64,000 nucleotides of DNA from Streptomyces hygroscopicus. Its GTDB lineage: Bacteria; Actinomycetota; Actinomycetes; Streptomycetales; Streptomycetaceae. The translations under genes and the position numbers were made by a program. The notes under the pieces were generated by a model that saw nothing but the letters and a program-made list of their open reading frames with translations, ran no database searches and was not told the origin of the DNA. Positions 52,969 to 62,179 of the stretch are shown here, piece after piece. Every line of letters begins with the position of its first letter. Within the stretch, counting starts at the first letter, position 1. Location: assembly GCF_026168105.1 (NCBI RefSeq), contig NZ_LBMW01000028.1, forward strand, positions 1-64,000. The letters are read 5' to 3'.

Positions 52969-53710
52969 GCCGATCGCACGCATGCCTGTCGAGTGCGCCT
53001 TGTCCGGCGACGGCCGACGGACCGGGGGGCAGGAAACGGCATGGCTCTCATGTCCTCCCGGGACGTTCCCCTCCGATGTGCTCTGTCGCTGTTCTCCTGA
53101 GCCCATGCTTGGGCCCGAGGACGAGCACCGCAACCTCGCCGGTCCCGGCCTGAGGGTGGTGACCACGGGGTCGGCGCACGCCTGGGTGTCAACCGTGTGG
53201 GTCGGTCTCGCGTCGGACGGGGCCAACAGCGGCTCGTCCCGGGGCGTCCCAGGTGTCGGCCGCGCCGTCAGGAACCGAGGCGGCTGAGGACGGCGAGGAC
53301 GGGTGTGCGGCAGGGGCGTGCCCGATCCGTGCCCGTAAGTGCGGACAACCACGGTCGAGCATGGGCGCTCGCCCTCCTGTACAACGATGCCGGCACAACG
53401 AATCCGCGCAGGTCAGCGACTCAGCGCACCTTCGGTGCGCGCCGGGGGCGTAGTAAATGCCGTGGCGCGCGCCGGGGGTGCTTCTGTCTGCCCTGACGTG
53501 GGCTGATGCCGGTGCGGGATGCTGGAGGGGTTCGTTCCGGCCGAAACCGATGCCTCTGTGATGCCAGTGAGCTCGCAGGTCAGCGTGGTGATGGGGGCCG
53601 TCCACGGGAACCGTGGAGTGTTGCTGTGAGCACGGGCGTCAGAATTCCTGTTCCACCCTGGCCCTCCCGGAACGGCGTACGCGGTTTGCGGTGAGGGAGG
53701 GAACAAGGCC
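52969..53710 (-). other. Upstream region of the SDR gene and IS110 flank
   Basis: No convincing gene. A 57-codon reverse frame (53362 to 53189) has AGGAGG at good spacing but codes low-complexity Ala/Pro/Arg text. The motif GCGCGCCGGGGG occurs twice (near 53438 and 53467). The right end is probably the left flank of the IS110 fragment. Confidence 0.4.
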
Positions 53711-53845
53711 GTGGATGTACTGCACGAACGCTGCGCGGGAGTGGACATCAGCAAGAAGGACGCCAAGGTATGCGTCCGCACTCCGAGCACCAAGCGGCGG
53801 GGAGCGTTCACCAACCAGACCACGACCTGGGGTTCGACGACGGCT
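53711..53845 (+). pseudogene. IS110-type transposase, N-terminal fragment
   Basis: GTG opens MDVLHERCAGVDISKKDAKV followed by CVRTPSTKRRGAFTNQTTTW. This is the start of the IS110 DEDD domain (first catalytic Asp in GVDISK). The frame then enters unrelated sequence at about 53845. Confidence 0.7.
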
Positions 53846-53846
53846 G

Positions 53847-55067
53847 CTCGGTTGGCTCCTGCCGGACGGCGGCCCAGCCGGCTCGCTCGCCCAGGAGGAC
53901 GTGGAGCGGTTCTGCTGGTACGAGCTGCCGGTCAAGTGGGTGGCAGAGCCCGCCGAGTACCCGCACATCCTCACCGCCCTCGCCGAACTTCTCCAGGACG
54001 CCGGCCGGCCCGGTCCGCGGCCGTCTGCACCTCGGAGGCCACCCGCGAGATCCGCGCCGCATGGCAACACTCGCCTGATCAGGGGCGGGCCGCCTACCGG
54101 CGGGCGGTGGACGCCTCCCCGGTGACCCCGCCGGACACCGACCTGCTCACCTGGGGGCCGGTGATGGGCATCGACGAGGCCGTCGCCCGCAGCAACGCCT
54201 CCCGGCTGCTGGAGCAGGCGCTGGACGACGGCGCACTGGTGCCCGGCACCCGCGGCTACGCCGCCGCACGCATCGAGCACGTGGAGCGCTGGCTCACAAC
54301 CCCGCGTCCCGCGCACGATGGACGCACCCCGCTCGATGCCGTCCACAGCGAGCGCCGCCGCACCTGGGCCGAGGCCCCACCCGACGCCCGGCGTCGTCTG
54401 CGCGGCACCGTGATGGACCTGCTGAGCGTGGCGCCCGAGACGGCCGCCGACACGGCCGAACCCCTGCGCTGGCTACTGGAGGCGGTAGGCGACGGGGTGA
54501 CGCTGACCCAGGCCGGCTACCTGCCGCGGACTCTGGTCATCGAGGCCCGCCGAGCGCTACGACTGGTATCTGCCGGGCATGGTGCCGCGCACCGAGTACG
54601 ACGTCGTTCGCCTCGCCGAACTGCATGAACTGGCCCGCGCGGCTCGGCTGCTCGCCAAGCGGCACCGAAAGCTCGCCCGGACCACCCGCGGCCGACAACA
54701 CCTCGCCGACCCGGCCCTGCTGCAGGCCGCGGCCGCCCGCGCGTGGTTCGGCGACGGTGTCCGAGCCGAACTCGCCGAAGCCGCCGCAGCGGCCCTGCTC
54801 GGCGGAAAACTCACGCTCGACGACCTCACCGCCGCCGTTCACACCCTGGCCGTCGAGGTGTTCACCCTCCCCGACGGCTCCGCGCCACGACGCGACGACA
54901 CCCGCCACTTCCTGTGGCAGTGGCTGCGTCCCGGCGAGGCCCTCGGCTTCCTGGCATACCGTGACCGCCGCCGCTCCACGATCTCCCTCACTCCCACCGG
55001 CCGAGTCGCCGCCCGCACCGCGCTCCGAGAACGTGCCCAGGCCCCGCGGACCGCACCCTGGACGTGA
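53847..55067 (+). pseudogene. Frameshifted conserved hypothetical gene
   Basis: Three frames must be joined. Frame 1: AQEDVERFCWYELPVKWVAE, EYPHILTALAELLQDAGRP. Frame 2 (from about 54020): IRAAWQHSPDQGRAAYRRAV, LTWGPVMGIDEAVARSNASR, ARWLLEAVGDGVTLTQAGYL-like text, TLVIEAR. Frame 3 (after one extra C near 54553): RYDWYLPGMVPRTEYDVVRL, AELHELARAARLLAKRHRKL to RAQAPRTAPWT. The N-terminus is replaced by IS110 DNA. The family is one of conserved actinobacterial hypotheticals that I cannot name with confidence. It is convergent with the helicase-associated gene and is dead here. Confidence 0.6.
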
Positions 55068-55076
55068 ACCTGCCGT

Positions 55077-56390
55077 TCAGGTTCGGGCGGGCAGTACGCA
55101 ACCGAGTTTCAGCAGCGCGGCGCGGACGGCCGGCAGGTCGCCGGGGGCCACCATGAGATGCCTTGGGCCGATCCGGGAGCACAGCGCGCCCGCCCTGCGG
55201 TCCTTCGCGATCACCACGGCCTGCGCCTCGTCCACGCACTCCAGCAGGTGGCACGTACCCAGATCCCGTACCTTCTCGGCGCGGGAGACGGCGTCGGCCA
55301 GCAACGCCGTGACGGTCTGCGGCAGTTCCTCTCCTGTGCTGGTCTCGGCGAGAAAGCGGCGCAGCTCCTCCAGACCTCGGCCCGCGTGGAGGGCCTTCAG
55401 CAGGGAGGCGGTGGACAGCGTCCAGACACGGTCGGTGGACCGGGTTGCGAACGCGTCGAGCAGCAGCGCCTCGGCGGGGGCCAGGCCGTCTAGTGCCACA
55501 ATGTCAAAGTTCGGCAGAACCCTGACCGGGTTCCGCGCCCCGGCGGCGGGCTCCGGGCCCGGTCGGTAGGCGTCGGTGCTCCTCGTCGCGTACGCCCCGA
55601 GCGGGTTCAACCGGATGGCGAGCAGCCCGTCGTAGCGGCTGAGCCGCTGAAGCCGGTCGGCACCCCACATGTGGCGGAAGTCGTCCCGGGCGCCGTCCGG
55701 GTCGATGTACTGGACGTCAACGAGGCCGAGGGTGGCCGCGTACTCGAACAGCACACACAGGGTGTAGCGGCCCTGCAGCACCGGCCAGTCGTGGTGTCCG
55801 TCGTAGCCGAGGCTGCCGTACTGCGCGTCCTCCAGGTACAGCGTCCACAGCGCCCGCTCGGAACGGACCAGGTACGGGTCATGCCCTGCGGTACGCATCG
55901 CCTTGAACAGCTCGTCCACCGCCATCCATTCTCCTGGCGGGCAGCACTCGGCGAGCGCCGCACCCACCGCCTTGCGGCGCGGGCCGGCCGCGCTGAGGAC
56001 GTTCGCCGCGCGCTGCCCCTTGACTGCCTCGATGCGGCTGAACTCGTCCAGTACCCCGTGGCTCAGCCAGCGCCGCCACAGGTGCCGGATCGTCTCGTGG
56101 GCGGGCGCGGCCAGCGCCTTGCGGCCCCGCGCGGTCAACTCCAGTCGGCCGCCCGATAGTTCGGCAAGACCGCCAGCCTGGAGCAGCAGCGGCCAGGCGA
56201 ATGCCCTGACCGCCTCGCCCTCGTAGAAGTCACTGCCGGTGAGGACCTCGCCCAGTGCGCGGAGGGTGGCCGCGGAGGGGCGCTTCGTCTTGTCGCCGCA
56301 CCGCAGCCTGCCCGCGGCAACCAGCTGCAGCACGGCCGCGAGCTCCGTTCTTGCATCATGCTCCATCGCCCGCTCGGTCCACACCGCCAC
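55077..56390 (-). CDS. Helicase-associated domain (Helicase_C_3) protein
   Basis: A 437-residue protein. Its first half is helical and winged-helix-like (TELAAVLQLVAAGRLRCGDK, RALGEVLTGSDFYEGEAVRA). The C-terminal half fits the Helicase_C_3 (XPB/Ssl2-type helicase-associated) family: VRVLPNFDIVALDGLAPAEA, FATRSTDRVWTLSTASLLKA, RFLAETSTGEELPQTVTALL, EKVRDLGTCHLLECVDEAQA. There is no Walker A or DEAD motif, so it is not itself a helicase. GTG at 56390 follows a GAGGAG. Divergent from the next gene (about 130 bases). Confidence 0.75.
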   Translation of the reverse strand: MAVWTERAMEHDARTELAAVLQLVAAGRLRCGDKTKRPSAATLRALGEVLTGSDFYEGEAVRAFAWPLLLQAGGLAELSGGRLELTARGRKALAAPAHETIRHLWRRWLSHGVLDEFSRIEAVKGQRAANVLSAAGPRRKAVGAALAECCPPGEWMAVDELFKAMRTAGHDPYLVRSERALWTLYLEDAQYGSLGYDGHHDWPVLQGRYTLCVLFEYAATLGLVDVQYIDPDGARDDFRHMWGADRLQRLSRYDGLLAIRLNPLGAYATRSTDAYRPGPEPAAGARNPVRVLPNFDIVALDGLAPAEALLLDAFATRSTDRVWTLSTASLLKALHAGRGLEELRRFLAETSTGEELPQTVTALLADAVSRAEKVRDLGTCHLLECVDEAQAVVIAKDRRAGALCSRIGPRHLMVAPGDLPAVRAALLKLGCVLPART

Positions 56391-56518
56391 AGCCCGCTCC
56401 TCCCCGTCACGGCTCGCCTCGGCTCACCCTATGGCGTTTGATTGCTGCCTCCGGTCGGCTCCGCTGCCGTGGCCCATCCGCGCCCGAGCCCACCCGCGGC
56501 GGCGATAGGGTCCGCCGT

Positions 56519-57646
56519 GTGAGCGAGTACCAGTACTACGAGTTCCAGGCCCTCGACCGGCCGCTCAGCCGCGAGGAACAGGAGCAGCTGAGGGCCATCT
56601 CCACCCGGGCCCGGATCACCGCCACCAGCTTCACCAACACCTACAACTGGGGCGACCTGAGCGCCAATCCGCGCAAAATGGTCGAGCGCTACTTCGACGC
56701 CCACCTGTACGCGACCAATTGGGGCACCCACCGGCTGATGCTCCGCCTGCCCAAGCAGACCTTGGCCCTGCCGGCGGTGCGGCCGTACTGTCTCGACCAC
56801 CACATCGAGGCCTGGACCACCCGCACCCACCTCCTACTCGACCTGACCAGCGAGGACGAGGGCGGCGACTGGATCGAGGGCGCCGACGACTCGCTGTCCG
56901 CCCTCATCGGCGTACGCGACGAACTCACCACCGGCGACCTGCGCCCCCTCTATCTGGCCTGGCTCTCAGCGCTCGCCGCCTGGGAACTCGAAGACGACGA
57001 AGAGGAGTACCGGACCTGCCCCGAACCGCCCGTCCCGGCCGGGCTCGGCGAACTGACCGCCCCGCAGCGGGCGCTCGCGGATTTCCTGCGCGTGGACGAC
57101 GACCTGCTGGCAGTCGCGGCCCAGGCCGGTTCCGCCGCATCCAAGAAGCTGACCAAGCCTGCGAAGAAGGAACTCGCCCCGCTGATCGCCGCAATGCCCC
57201 AGAAGGAGAAGGACACTCTGCTGCTGCGGCTCGCCCTCGGCCCGGAACCTGGGCTGCACACAGAACTCCTGCATCGCCTGCGCGGCGCCGACGCCCCCAC
57301 CACAGTCCCCGGGCGCCGGTCCGCCGCCCACCTCCTGGACGCCGCCCACACCCTGCGCACCGAACGCCAACAGCGCGCCGAACACGAACGGGCCACCGCC
57401 CGCGCCCGGCATCTGACCGCTCTCGCAGGCGAGGCCGAATCCGTCTGGCAGCAGATCGAGGCGCACATCGCCACCAAGAAGACCAGCTGCTACGACCAGG
57501 CCGTCAGCCTCCTCGCGGAACTGCGCGACGCCTACGCCCACGCCCGACAGCACACCGACTTCCACCAGCGCCTGGCCCGCCTGCGCGAGGACTACCAGCG
57601 CCGCCCCGGCCTCATCCACCGCCTCGACCGCCACGGTCTCCGATAG
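56519..57646 (+). CDS. Conserved hypothetical protein (SEYQYYEF family)
   Basis: A 375-residue protein beginning VSEYQYYEFQALDRPLSREE and LRAISTRARITATSFTNTYN, with WGDLSANPRKMVERYFDAHL and YATNWGTHRLMLRLPKQTL, a sequence start widely conserved in Streptomyces. The C-terminal 130 residues form helices with coiled-coil character (ERATARARHLTALAGEAESV). The start is the GTG at 56519 next to the domain; a longer open frame to 56255 is antisense to its neighbour. The family's function is unknown to me. It is divergent from the helicase-associated gene, which suggests a shared control region. Confidence 0.75.
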   Translation: MSEYQYYEFQALDRPLSREEQEQLRAISTRARITATSFTNTYNWGDLSANPRKMVERYFDAHLYATNWGTHRLMLRLPKQTLALPAVRPYCLDHHIEAWTTRTHLLLDLTSEDEGGDWIEGADDSLSALIGVRDELTTGDLRPLYLAWLSALAAWELEDDEEEYRTCPEPPVPAGLGELTAPQRALADFLRVDDDLLAVAAQAGSAASKKLTKPAKKELAPLIAAMPQKEKDTLLLRLALGPEPGLHTELLHRLRGADAPTTVPGRRSAAHLLDAAHTLRTERQQRAEHERATARARHLTALAGEAESVWQQIEAHIATKKTSCYDQAVSLLAELRDAYAHARQHTDFHQRLARLREDYQRRPGLIHRLDRHGLR

Positions 57647-57944
57647 GCCGCCTCGTCCCGGCACCGATCGAGCCGCATTGCGCCCTCCCCACCTCAGTGA
57701 GGCAACGTGAGCGCCTGAACGTGCACGGCCCCATGGAGCGCTGAGACTCCACGACGATCTCCTTCCTCCGGTTCGCAGAGCCCCGGCCGCGAGGAGTGAG
57801 GGTGCTATGGAAGTCGTAGTCGCGGCTGTCGTACCGGATGGGCACTGCCCGGCACTGCTTCCATTTGCTGACGCACCGTTCTGCGGTACTGCCCCGGTGG
57901 TAAGGGCTCGCAGAGAAGCAACATGCTGCTTTGATCCCTGTGCG

Positions 57945-58171
57945 GCTGCCGTTCGTGAGGAGGGCGGTGACGTCAGCGGGCGTCCGGACCTGGCTGTCGA
58001 GGGTGTAATGGTGTAGCCGTGGTCGGCAAGGAGGCGCTGGACTCGGCGAATGGCCCTGGTGCGGGTGCTGCCGTTGGCTCCGAAGAGCTGGGCGAGCAGT
58101 TCTCGGGTGCCGAGTTTGCGCAGGTAGAGCACGGCGGCCATCGTCGAACAGATCACCGACCGCCCGCGCAC
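57945..58171 (-). pseudogene. DDE transposase, N-terminal HTH fragment
   Basis: The reverse strand reads AAVLYLRKLGTRELLAQLFG, GANGSTRTRAIRRVQRLLAD, HGYTITPSTARSG and then, in another frame, VRTPADVTALLT. This is the HTH and following RTPADVTxFL region of a transposase group common in Streptomyces. It is frameshifted and incomplete. The rest of 57647-58748 holds no gene I can support. Confidence 0.5.
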
Positions 58172-58748
58172 CTATCGCGCAGCGTCCCAGGAGCCGACCG
58201 CACAGTCCCACCGCAGTGCCGTGCCGGTTCCAGCCAGCGCGAGGAATCGGCATGGCAGCTTGCATCGTCAGCGTTCGACCACCGATCTTCACCCGTTCGG
58301 ATCAACTTGATGTGTCTCGGTTCATCCTGCCTCCCTGTCTGGGCATTGGGCGTCGTCGCTCAAGGCAGACTCGGCCTCTGAGACCTCTTTCGGCTGCTGC
58401 TGCCCGTTCGCGTCTTCTTCCCCCGCCTGACGACCACCGCCTGACCCGGGCACCCGTCAGCGCTCGTGCATGCCCGCGCTGGTGAACCGGACGTGGGCGT
58501 AGTCCCAGTGTCCGGCCTGCTTGTTCGGCGACGGGATGGCGAGGAGGCGAGTGGTTGGTCAGCCTCTTCGGCACCCCAGCGACGCTGCCCCTCCGGCGCC
58601 GAGAACTGGTCCTGTGTCTCGCGCGGGAGAATCCGCTGCGGGGACACCGACAAAGTGCTGACACACAGTCATACCCGAGGCGCGTCCGCAGATACACGAA
58701 GTTAACTTCCCCGACTCGGGTGTGAGACCGGTCCGGCCGACGATCGCA

Positions 58749-58770
58749 ATACCTATCAAGCGACAGGTAT
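58749..58770. promoter_or_regulatory. Operator-like palindrome upstream of the permease operon
   Basis: ATACCTATC-AAGC-GACAGGTAT is an inverted repeat matching in 8 of 9 positions per arm. It lies 26 bases before the permease ATG, between the likely promoter and the CGGAGGTG ribosome-binding site, so a repressor (GntR- or TetR-type) is plausible. I looked for a ykkC-type guanidine-I riboswitch here and saw none. Confidence 0.5.
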
Positions 58771-58795
58771 CTGTCGACCGATCGGAGGTGCGGCG

Positions 58796-60400
58796 ATGGG
58801 CCGGCCCGAACTCCCCCTTGCGCAGGACCCTGGCGGCGGTGGCACGACCGGCCACGCCCACTTCGGCTACCCGCAGGAACTCCGACGCGGCGTAGGCAGC
58901 TTCGCGTCGTTCGCCGCGGGCTTCTCCTTCGTGTCGATCCTCACCACCGTCTTCCAGCTGTTCGGCTTGGGCTTCGGTCTCGGCGGCGCGGCGTTCTTCT
59001 GGACCTGGCCGCTGGTCTTTGCAGGCCAACTCCTCGTCGCGCTGTGTTTCGCCGAACTGGCCGCACGCTGGCCCGTATCCGGGGCGATCTACCAGTGGTC
59101 GAGCCGACTGACCGGCACCACGACGGGCTGGTTCGTCGGCTGGATCATGATCATCGGGCAGGTACTCACGGTCGCGGCGGCCGCGATCGCGGCGCAGGCG
59201 GTGCTGCCCGGTATCTGGTCCGGTTTCCAGATCGTCGGCGGCCCGGGTGCCGATCCGTCGGTCGCCTCCCCGACCGGCGCACAGAACGCGGTCCTGCTGG
59301 GATGCGTTCTGCTGGTGATCACGACGGTGGTGAACATCCTGGGAATCCGCCAGATGGCCGCCGCCACCAGCTTCGGCGTCACGGTCGAGATCATCGGCGT
59401 GCTCGCGCTGGTGCTGATCCTCTTCTTCCTGCCCGAGCGGGGTCCGCAGGTGGTGGCCCACCCCACCGGCTGGGCCGGCCACGGCGGCTACTTCGGGGCC
59501 TTCCTCGCGTCCTCACTGATGGCGGCGTACGTGATGGTCGGCTTCGACTCGGCCGGCGAGTTGGCGGAGGAGACCCACAGCCCGCGCCGAACCACTCCCC
59601 GGACCATCCTGCGGGCCTTGACCACCTCGGGTGTCGGCGGCGCCTTGCTGATCCTGTCGGGGCTGATGGCGGCGCGCGGCCTGACCGACGGAAAGCTGGC
59701 AGCCGGTGGTCTGTCCTGGGTGCTCACCGACCGGCTCGGCGGGGTTCTGGGCCGCCTGCTGCTGTGCTGCGTGGCGGTCGCGGTGTTCGCGTGCACCCTG
59801 GCCGTGCAGACCTCCGGGGCGCGGATGATGTACTCCATGGCGCGCGAAGGCGCCCTGCCCTTCCACCGGCACCTCGGCAAGGTCTCGGCCCGCACCGGTA
59901 CGCCGATCATCACGTCGATCGTGGTGGGCGTCGGCGCCGCGATCGCACTCGTGGTCAACATCCGCCAGTCGGCGATCTTCACCGCCCTGTCCAGCCTCTG
60001 CATCGCCCTGCTGTACCTGGCCTATCTGGGCGTGACGGTGCCCCTGCTGGTCACCCGTATCCGGCGAAGGGGCAGCGGGGGGCTGCCGGCGGGCGTCGAC
60101 GAGACCGGCCGGCCTCTGTTCTCGCTGGGCCGGGGGGGAGTGGCGGTCAACACGCTCGCCGTGCTCTACCAGGCCGGCATGACGGTCAATCTGATCTGGC
60201 CCCGTGCGGAGATCTACGACCTCACCGGCGGCACCTGGTGGCTGCGGTGGAGCGCCCCGCTGTTCATCGGGCTCAGCCTCGCCGCCGGTGCCGGTTACTT
60301 CCTCGCCCGCCGGCTGCACCGCCGTATCGAGCTGAGGCACGTACCGCACACGCACATCGAGCCGCCCCTGGACACGCAGGCCGTCGCGGAGCCCGCCTGA
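58796..60400 (+). CDS. APC-superfamily permease (amino acid/urea/guanidine-type uptake)
   Basis: A 534-residue transporter with about twelve hydrophobic segments. Typical APC features: FASFAAGFSFVSILTTVFQL in the first helix, a cytosolic MVGFDSAGELAEETHSPRRT block and ARMMYSMAREGALPFHRHLG. The ATG follows CGGAGGTG at 6 bases. It is the first gene of an operon with UAAP1, UAAP2 and urea/guanidine carboxylase, so its substrate is probably the compound they degrade. Confidence 0.88.
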   Translation: MGRPELPLAQDPGGGGTTGHAHFGYPQELRRGVGSFASFAAGFSFVSILTTVFQLFGLGFGLGGAAFFWTWPLVFAGQLLVALCFAELAARWPVSGAIYQWSSRLTGTTTGWFVGWIMIIGQVLTVAAAAIAAQAVLPGIWSGFQIVGGPGADPSVASPTGAQNAVLLGCVLLVITTVVNILGIRQMAAATSFGVTVEIIGVLALVLILFFLPERGPQVVAHPTGWAGHGGYFGAFLASSLMAAYVMVGFDSAGELAEETHSPRRTTPRTILRALTTSGVGGALLILSGLMAARGLTDGKLAAGGLSWVLTDRLGGVLGRLLLCCVAVAVFACTLAVQTSGARMMYSMAREGALPFHRHLGKVSARTGTPIITSIVVGVGAAIALVVNIRQSAIFTALSSLCIALLYLAYLGVTVPLLVTRIRRRGSGGLPAGVDETGRPLFSLGRGGVAVNTLAVLYQAGMTVNLIWPRAEIYDLTGGTWWLRWSAPLFIGLSLAAGAGYFLARRLHRRIELRHVPHTHIEPPLDTQAVAEPA

Positions 60401-60429
60401 GGGCCCGTGTGACGCGAGGGGACGCATCG

Positions 60430-61374
60430 ATGACGTACCGACGAAGCGACGACGGGACATCCATGACCACCACCGAGAGCTCGACGGCCGTACCGCAGCA
60501 CGGCCGCTACGCGACCGGGCAGGCTCCCGCCCGCGCCCGTGATCTGCACCTGACCGACAGCGTCCGAAGCGCCCGTGACGACGCCCGCGCCCAGGGCGGG
60601 CAGGTCGGCGCGTGGATGCCGTACCTGCCGGCGTCGGACAGCCCGTACTGCCCGCCGGGGGTGGACGCGGCCGCCCTGGTGTGGGCGGAGACGGTGGCGC
60701 CCGGCGGCTACACGCACAAGGTCCTTGCCCGCGGCACGCGGCTGCGTTTCGACGACCCGGGCGGTGACGCCTGCGCCCACCTGCTGCTCTTCAACGCCCT
60801 GGAGCCGGTGGAGCGGCTCAACGTCGCCGACACCCAGAAGGTGCCGTGGCAGGCGTATCCGGGCCAGGACCATCCGCTGCTCTCCGGCGACGGCCGGGTC
60901 CTGGCCGTGGTCAGCGGTGATTCCTCCGGCCGGCACGACGCCTTCTGCGGCACCACCACCGACGCCTGGAACGAGCGCAAGTACGGTGACGCCCGCCCCG
61001 AGGGGCCGTCGCCGTCCGGCCGCGGGCTCTTCCTCAAGGCGGCCGCCAAGCACGGTCTGACCCGGCGCGACCTGCCGCCCAGTCTCTCCTTTTTCCAGGG
61101 CGTGCGCGTCGAACCGGACGGCACCCTGACCTGGCAGGGCAGCGCGGGGGCGGGCACGCATGTCGAACTCGTCGCGGAGATGCCCCTGCTGGTGCTGGTC
61201 GCGAATGTCGCCCACCCACTGGATCCTCGTCCCGGCTATGTAGTCGGCCCACTGCGGGTGCACGCCTGGCGTGGTGCCCCGACCGGCCCCGGCGAGCGGC
61301 GGTTCACGGCGACTCCGGAACTGCACCGGGCGTACCTCAACACCGTCGACTACTGCGAAGCCCGGGGGCTGTGA
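60430..61374 (+). CDS. UAAP1 / DUF1989 protein (CgdA-type)
   Basis: About 314 residues, DUF1989 family, usually called urea amidolyase-associated protein 1. Core: HKVLARGTRLRFDDPGGDAC, LLLFNALEPVERLNVADTQK, HDAFCGTTTDAWNERKYG, SLSFFQGVRVEPDGTL, ELVAEMPLLVLVANVAHPLD. In other bacteria UAAP1/UAAP2 form the heterodimeric carboxyguanidine deiminase CgdAB. ATG 60430 is used because GAGGGGA precedes it; an ATG at 60463 is an alternative. Only 1 base separates it from the UAAP2 start codon. Confidence 0.85.
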   Translation: MTYRRSDDGTSMTTTESSTAVPQHGRYATGQAPARARDLHLTDSVRSARDDARAQGGQVGAWMPYLPASDSPYCPPGVDAAALVWAETVAPGGYTHKVLARGTRLRFDDPGGDACAHLLLFNALEPVERLNVADTQKVPWQAYPGQDHPLLSGDGRVLAVVSGDSSGRHDAFCGTTTDAWNERKYGDARPEGPSPSGRGLFLKAAAKHGLTRRDLPPSLSFFQGVRVEPDGTLTWQGSAGAGTHVELVAEMPLLVLVANVAHPLDPRPGYVVGPLRVHAWRGAPTGPGERRFTATPELHRAYLNTVDYCEARGL

Positions 61375-61375
61375 C

Positions 61376-62179
61376 ATGGCGACCACACGGACCGAGACCA
61401 CGCCCGTCAGCTGCCCGACCGCCGCCGGCGGCGGCACGGTCGCCTCCACCGTCCCCGTGGGCGCCGTGCATGCGGAGGGCTCCCCCCTGGACTGGGGTGC
61501 GAGCCTGGTCGAGGGCAAAGTCGTCCTGGACGAGACGGTGGCCCCCAACGCGCCCTGGTCGGCGGTGGTGCGGACGGGGCACGTCCTGACGATCGTCGAC
61601 GTCGGCGGCAACCAGTCGGCCGACTGTCTGCTCTACAACGCCGACGATCCCGAGGAGCGCTACAGCGTCCCCGACACCCTGGCCTGGCAGGGCAACGCCT
61701 ATGTGCGCACCGGCACCGTGCTGCGCAGCAGCGAGGGCCGCCCGTTGATGACCGTCGTCGCCAACGAGGTCGACCGCCAGGACACCATCGGCGGCGCGTG
61801 CGGCAAGGAGTCCAACACCCTGCGCTACGGCCATCATGTGATGTTCCAGCACGGCTGCCGTGAGAACTTCCTCGCCGAGGCCCTTCGGCGTGGCCTCGGG
61901 GTGCGGGACATCGTCTCCAACCTCAACTGGTTCATGAACGTGCCCGTCGAGGCGGACGGCGCGCTGGGCATCGTGGACGGCATGTCGGCGCCGGGCCGTC
62001 GGGTTGCGGTGCGCGCCGAGACGGATGCGCTGGTGATGGTGTCCAACTGCCCGCAGATGAACAACCCGTGCAACGACTTCAACCCCACTCCGCTGCGGAT
62101 GATCGTCGTGGAGCCGGCACCGGTCGCCGATGACTCACGGTCCGCGCACGCCGCCCGCACCGCGAAGGAGGGCGCGTGA
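61376..62179 (+). CDS. UAAP2 / DUF1989 protein (CgdB-type)
   Basis: A 267-residue DUF1989 protein. Core: VVRTGHVLTIVDVGGNQSAD, CLLYNADDPEERYSVPDTLA, VVANEVDRQDTIGGACGKES, HHVMFQHGCRENFLAEALRR, FMNVPVEADGALGIVDGMSA, VMVSNCPQMNNPCNDFNPTP. The C-terminal NCPQMNNPCNDFNPTPLR block with paired cysteines is the family signature, likely metal/substrate binding. With UAAP1 it probably converts carboxyguanidine to allophanate or assists urea carboxylase. The stop overlaps the carboxylase GTG start (GTGA). Confidence 0.87.
   Translation: MATTRTETTPVSCPTAAGGGTVASTVPVGAVHAEGSPLDWGASLVEGKVVLDETVAPNAPWSAVVRTGHVLTIVDVGGNQSADCLLYNADDPEERYSVPDTLAWQGNAYVRTGTVLRSSEGRPLMTVVANEVDRQDTIGGACGKESNTLRYGHHVMFQHGCRENFLAEALRRGLGVRDIVSNLNWFMNVPVEADGALGIVDGMSAPGRRVAVRAETDALVMVSNCPQMNNPCNDFNPTPLRMIVVEPAPVADDSRSAHAARTAKEGA

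Noticed and set aside
53189..53362. 57-codon reverse ORF with a good AGGAGG site
   Set aside because: Low-complexity Ala/Pro/Arg sequence with no conserved features; the Shine-Dalgarno match alone is not enough.
58560..58795. ykkC-type guanidine-I riboswitch upstream of the permease
   Set aside because: I looked for the conserved CUAGGGUUCCG and ACG-rich elements and did not find them; a protein operator palindrome is seen instead.
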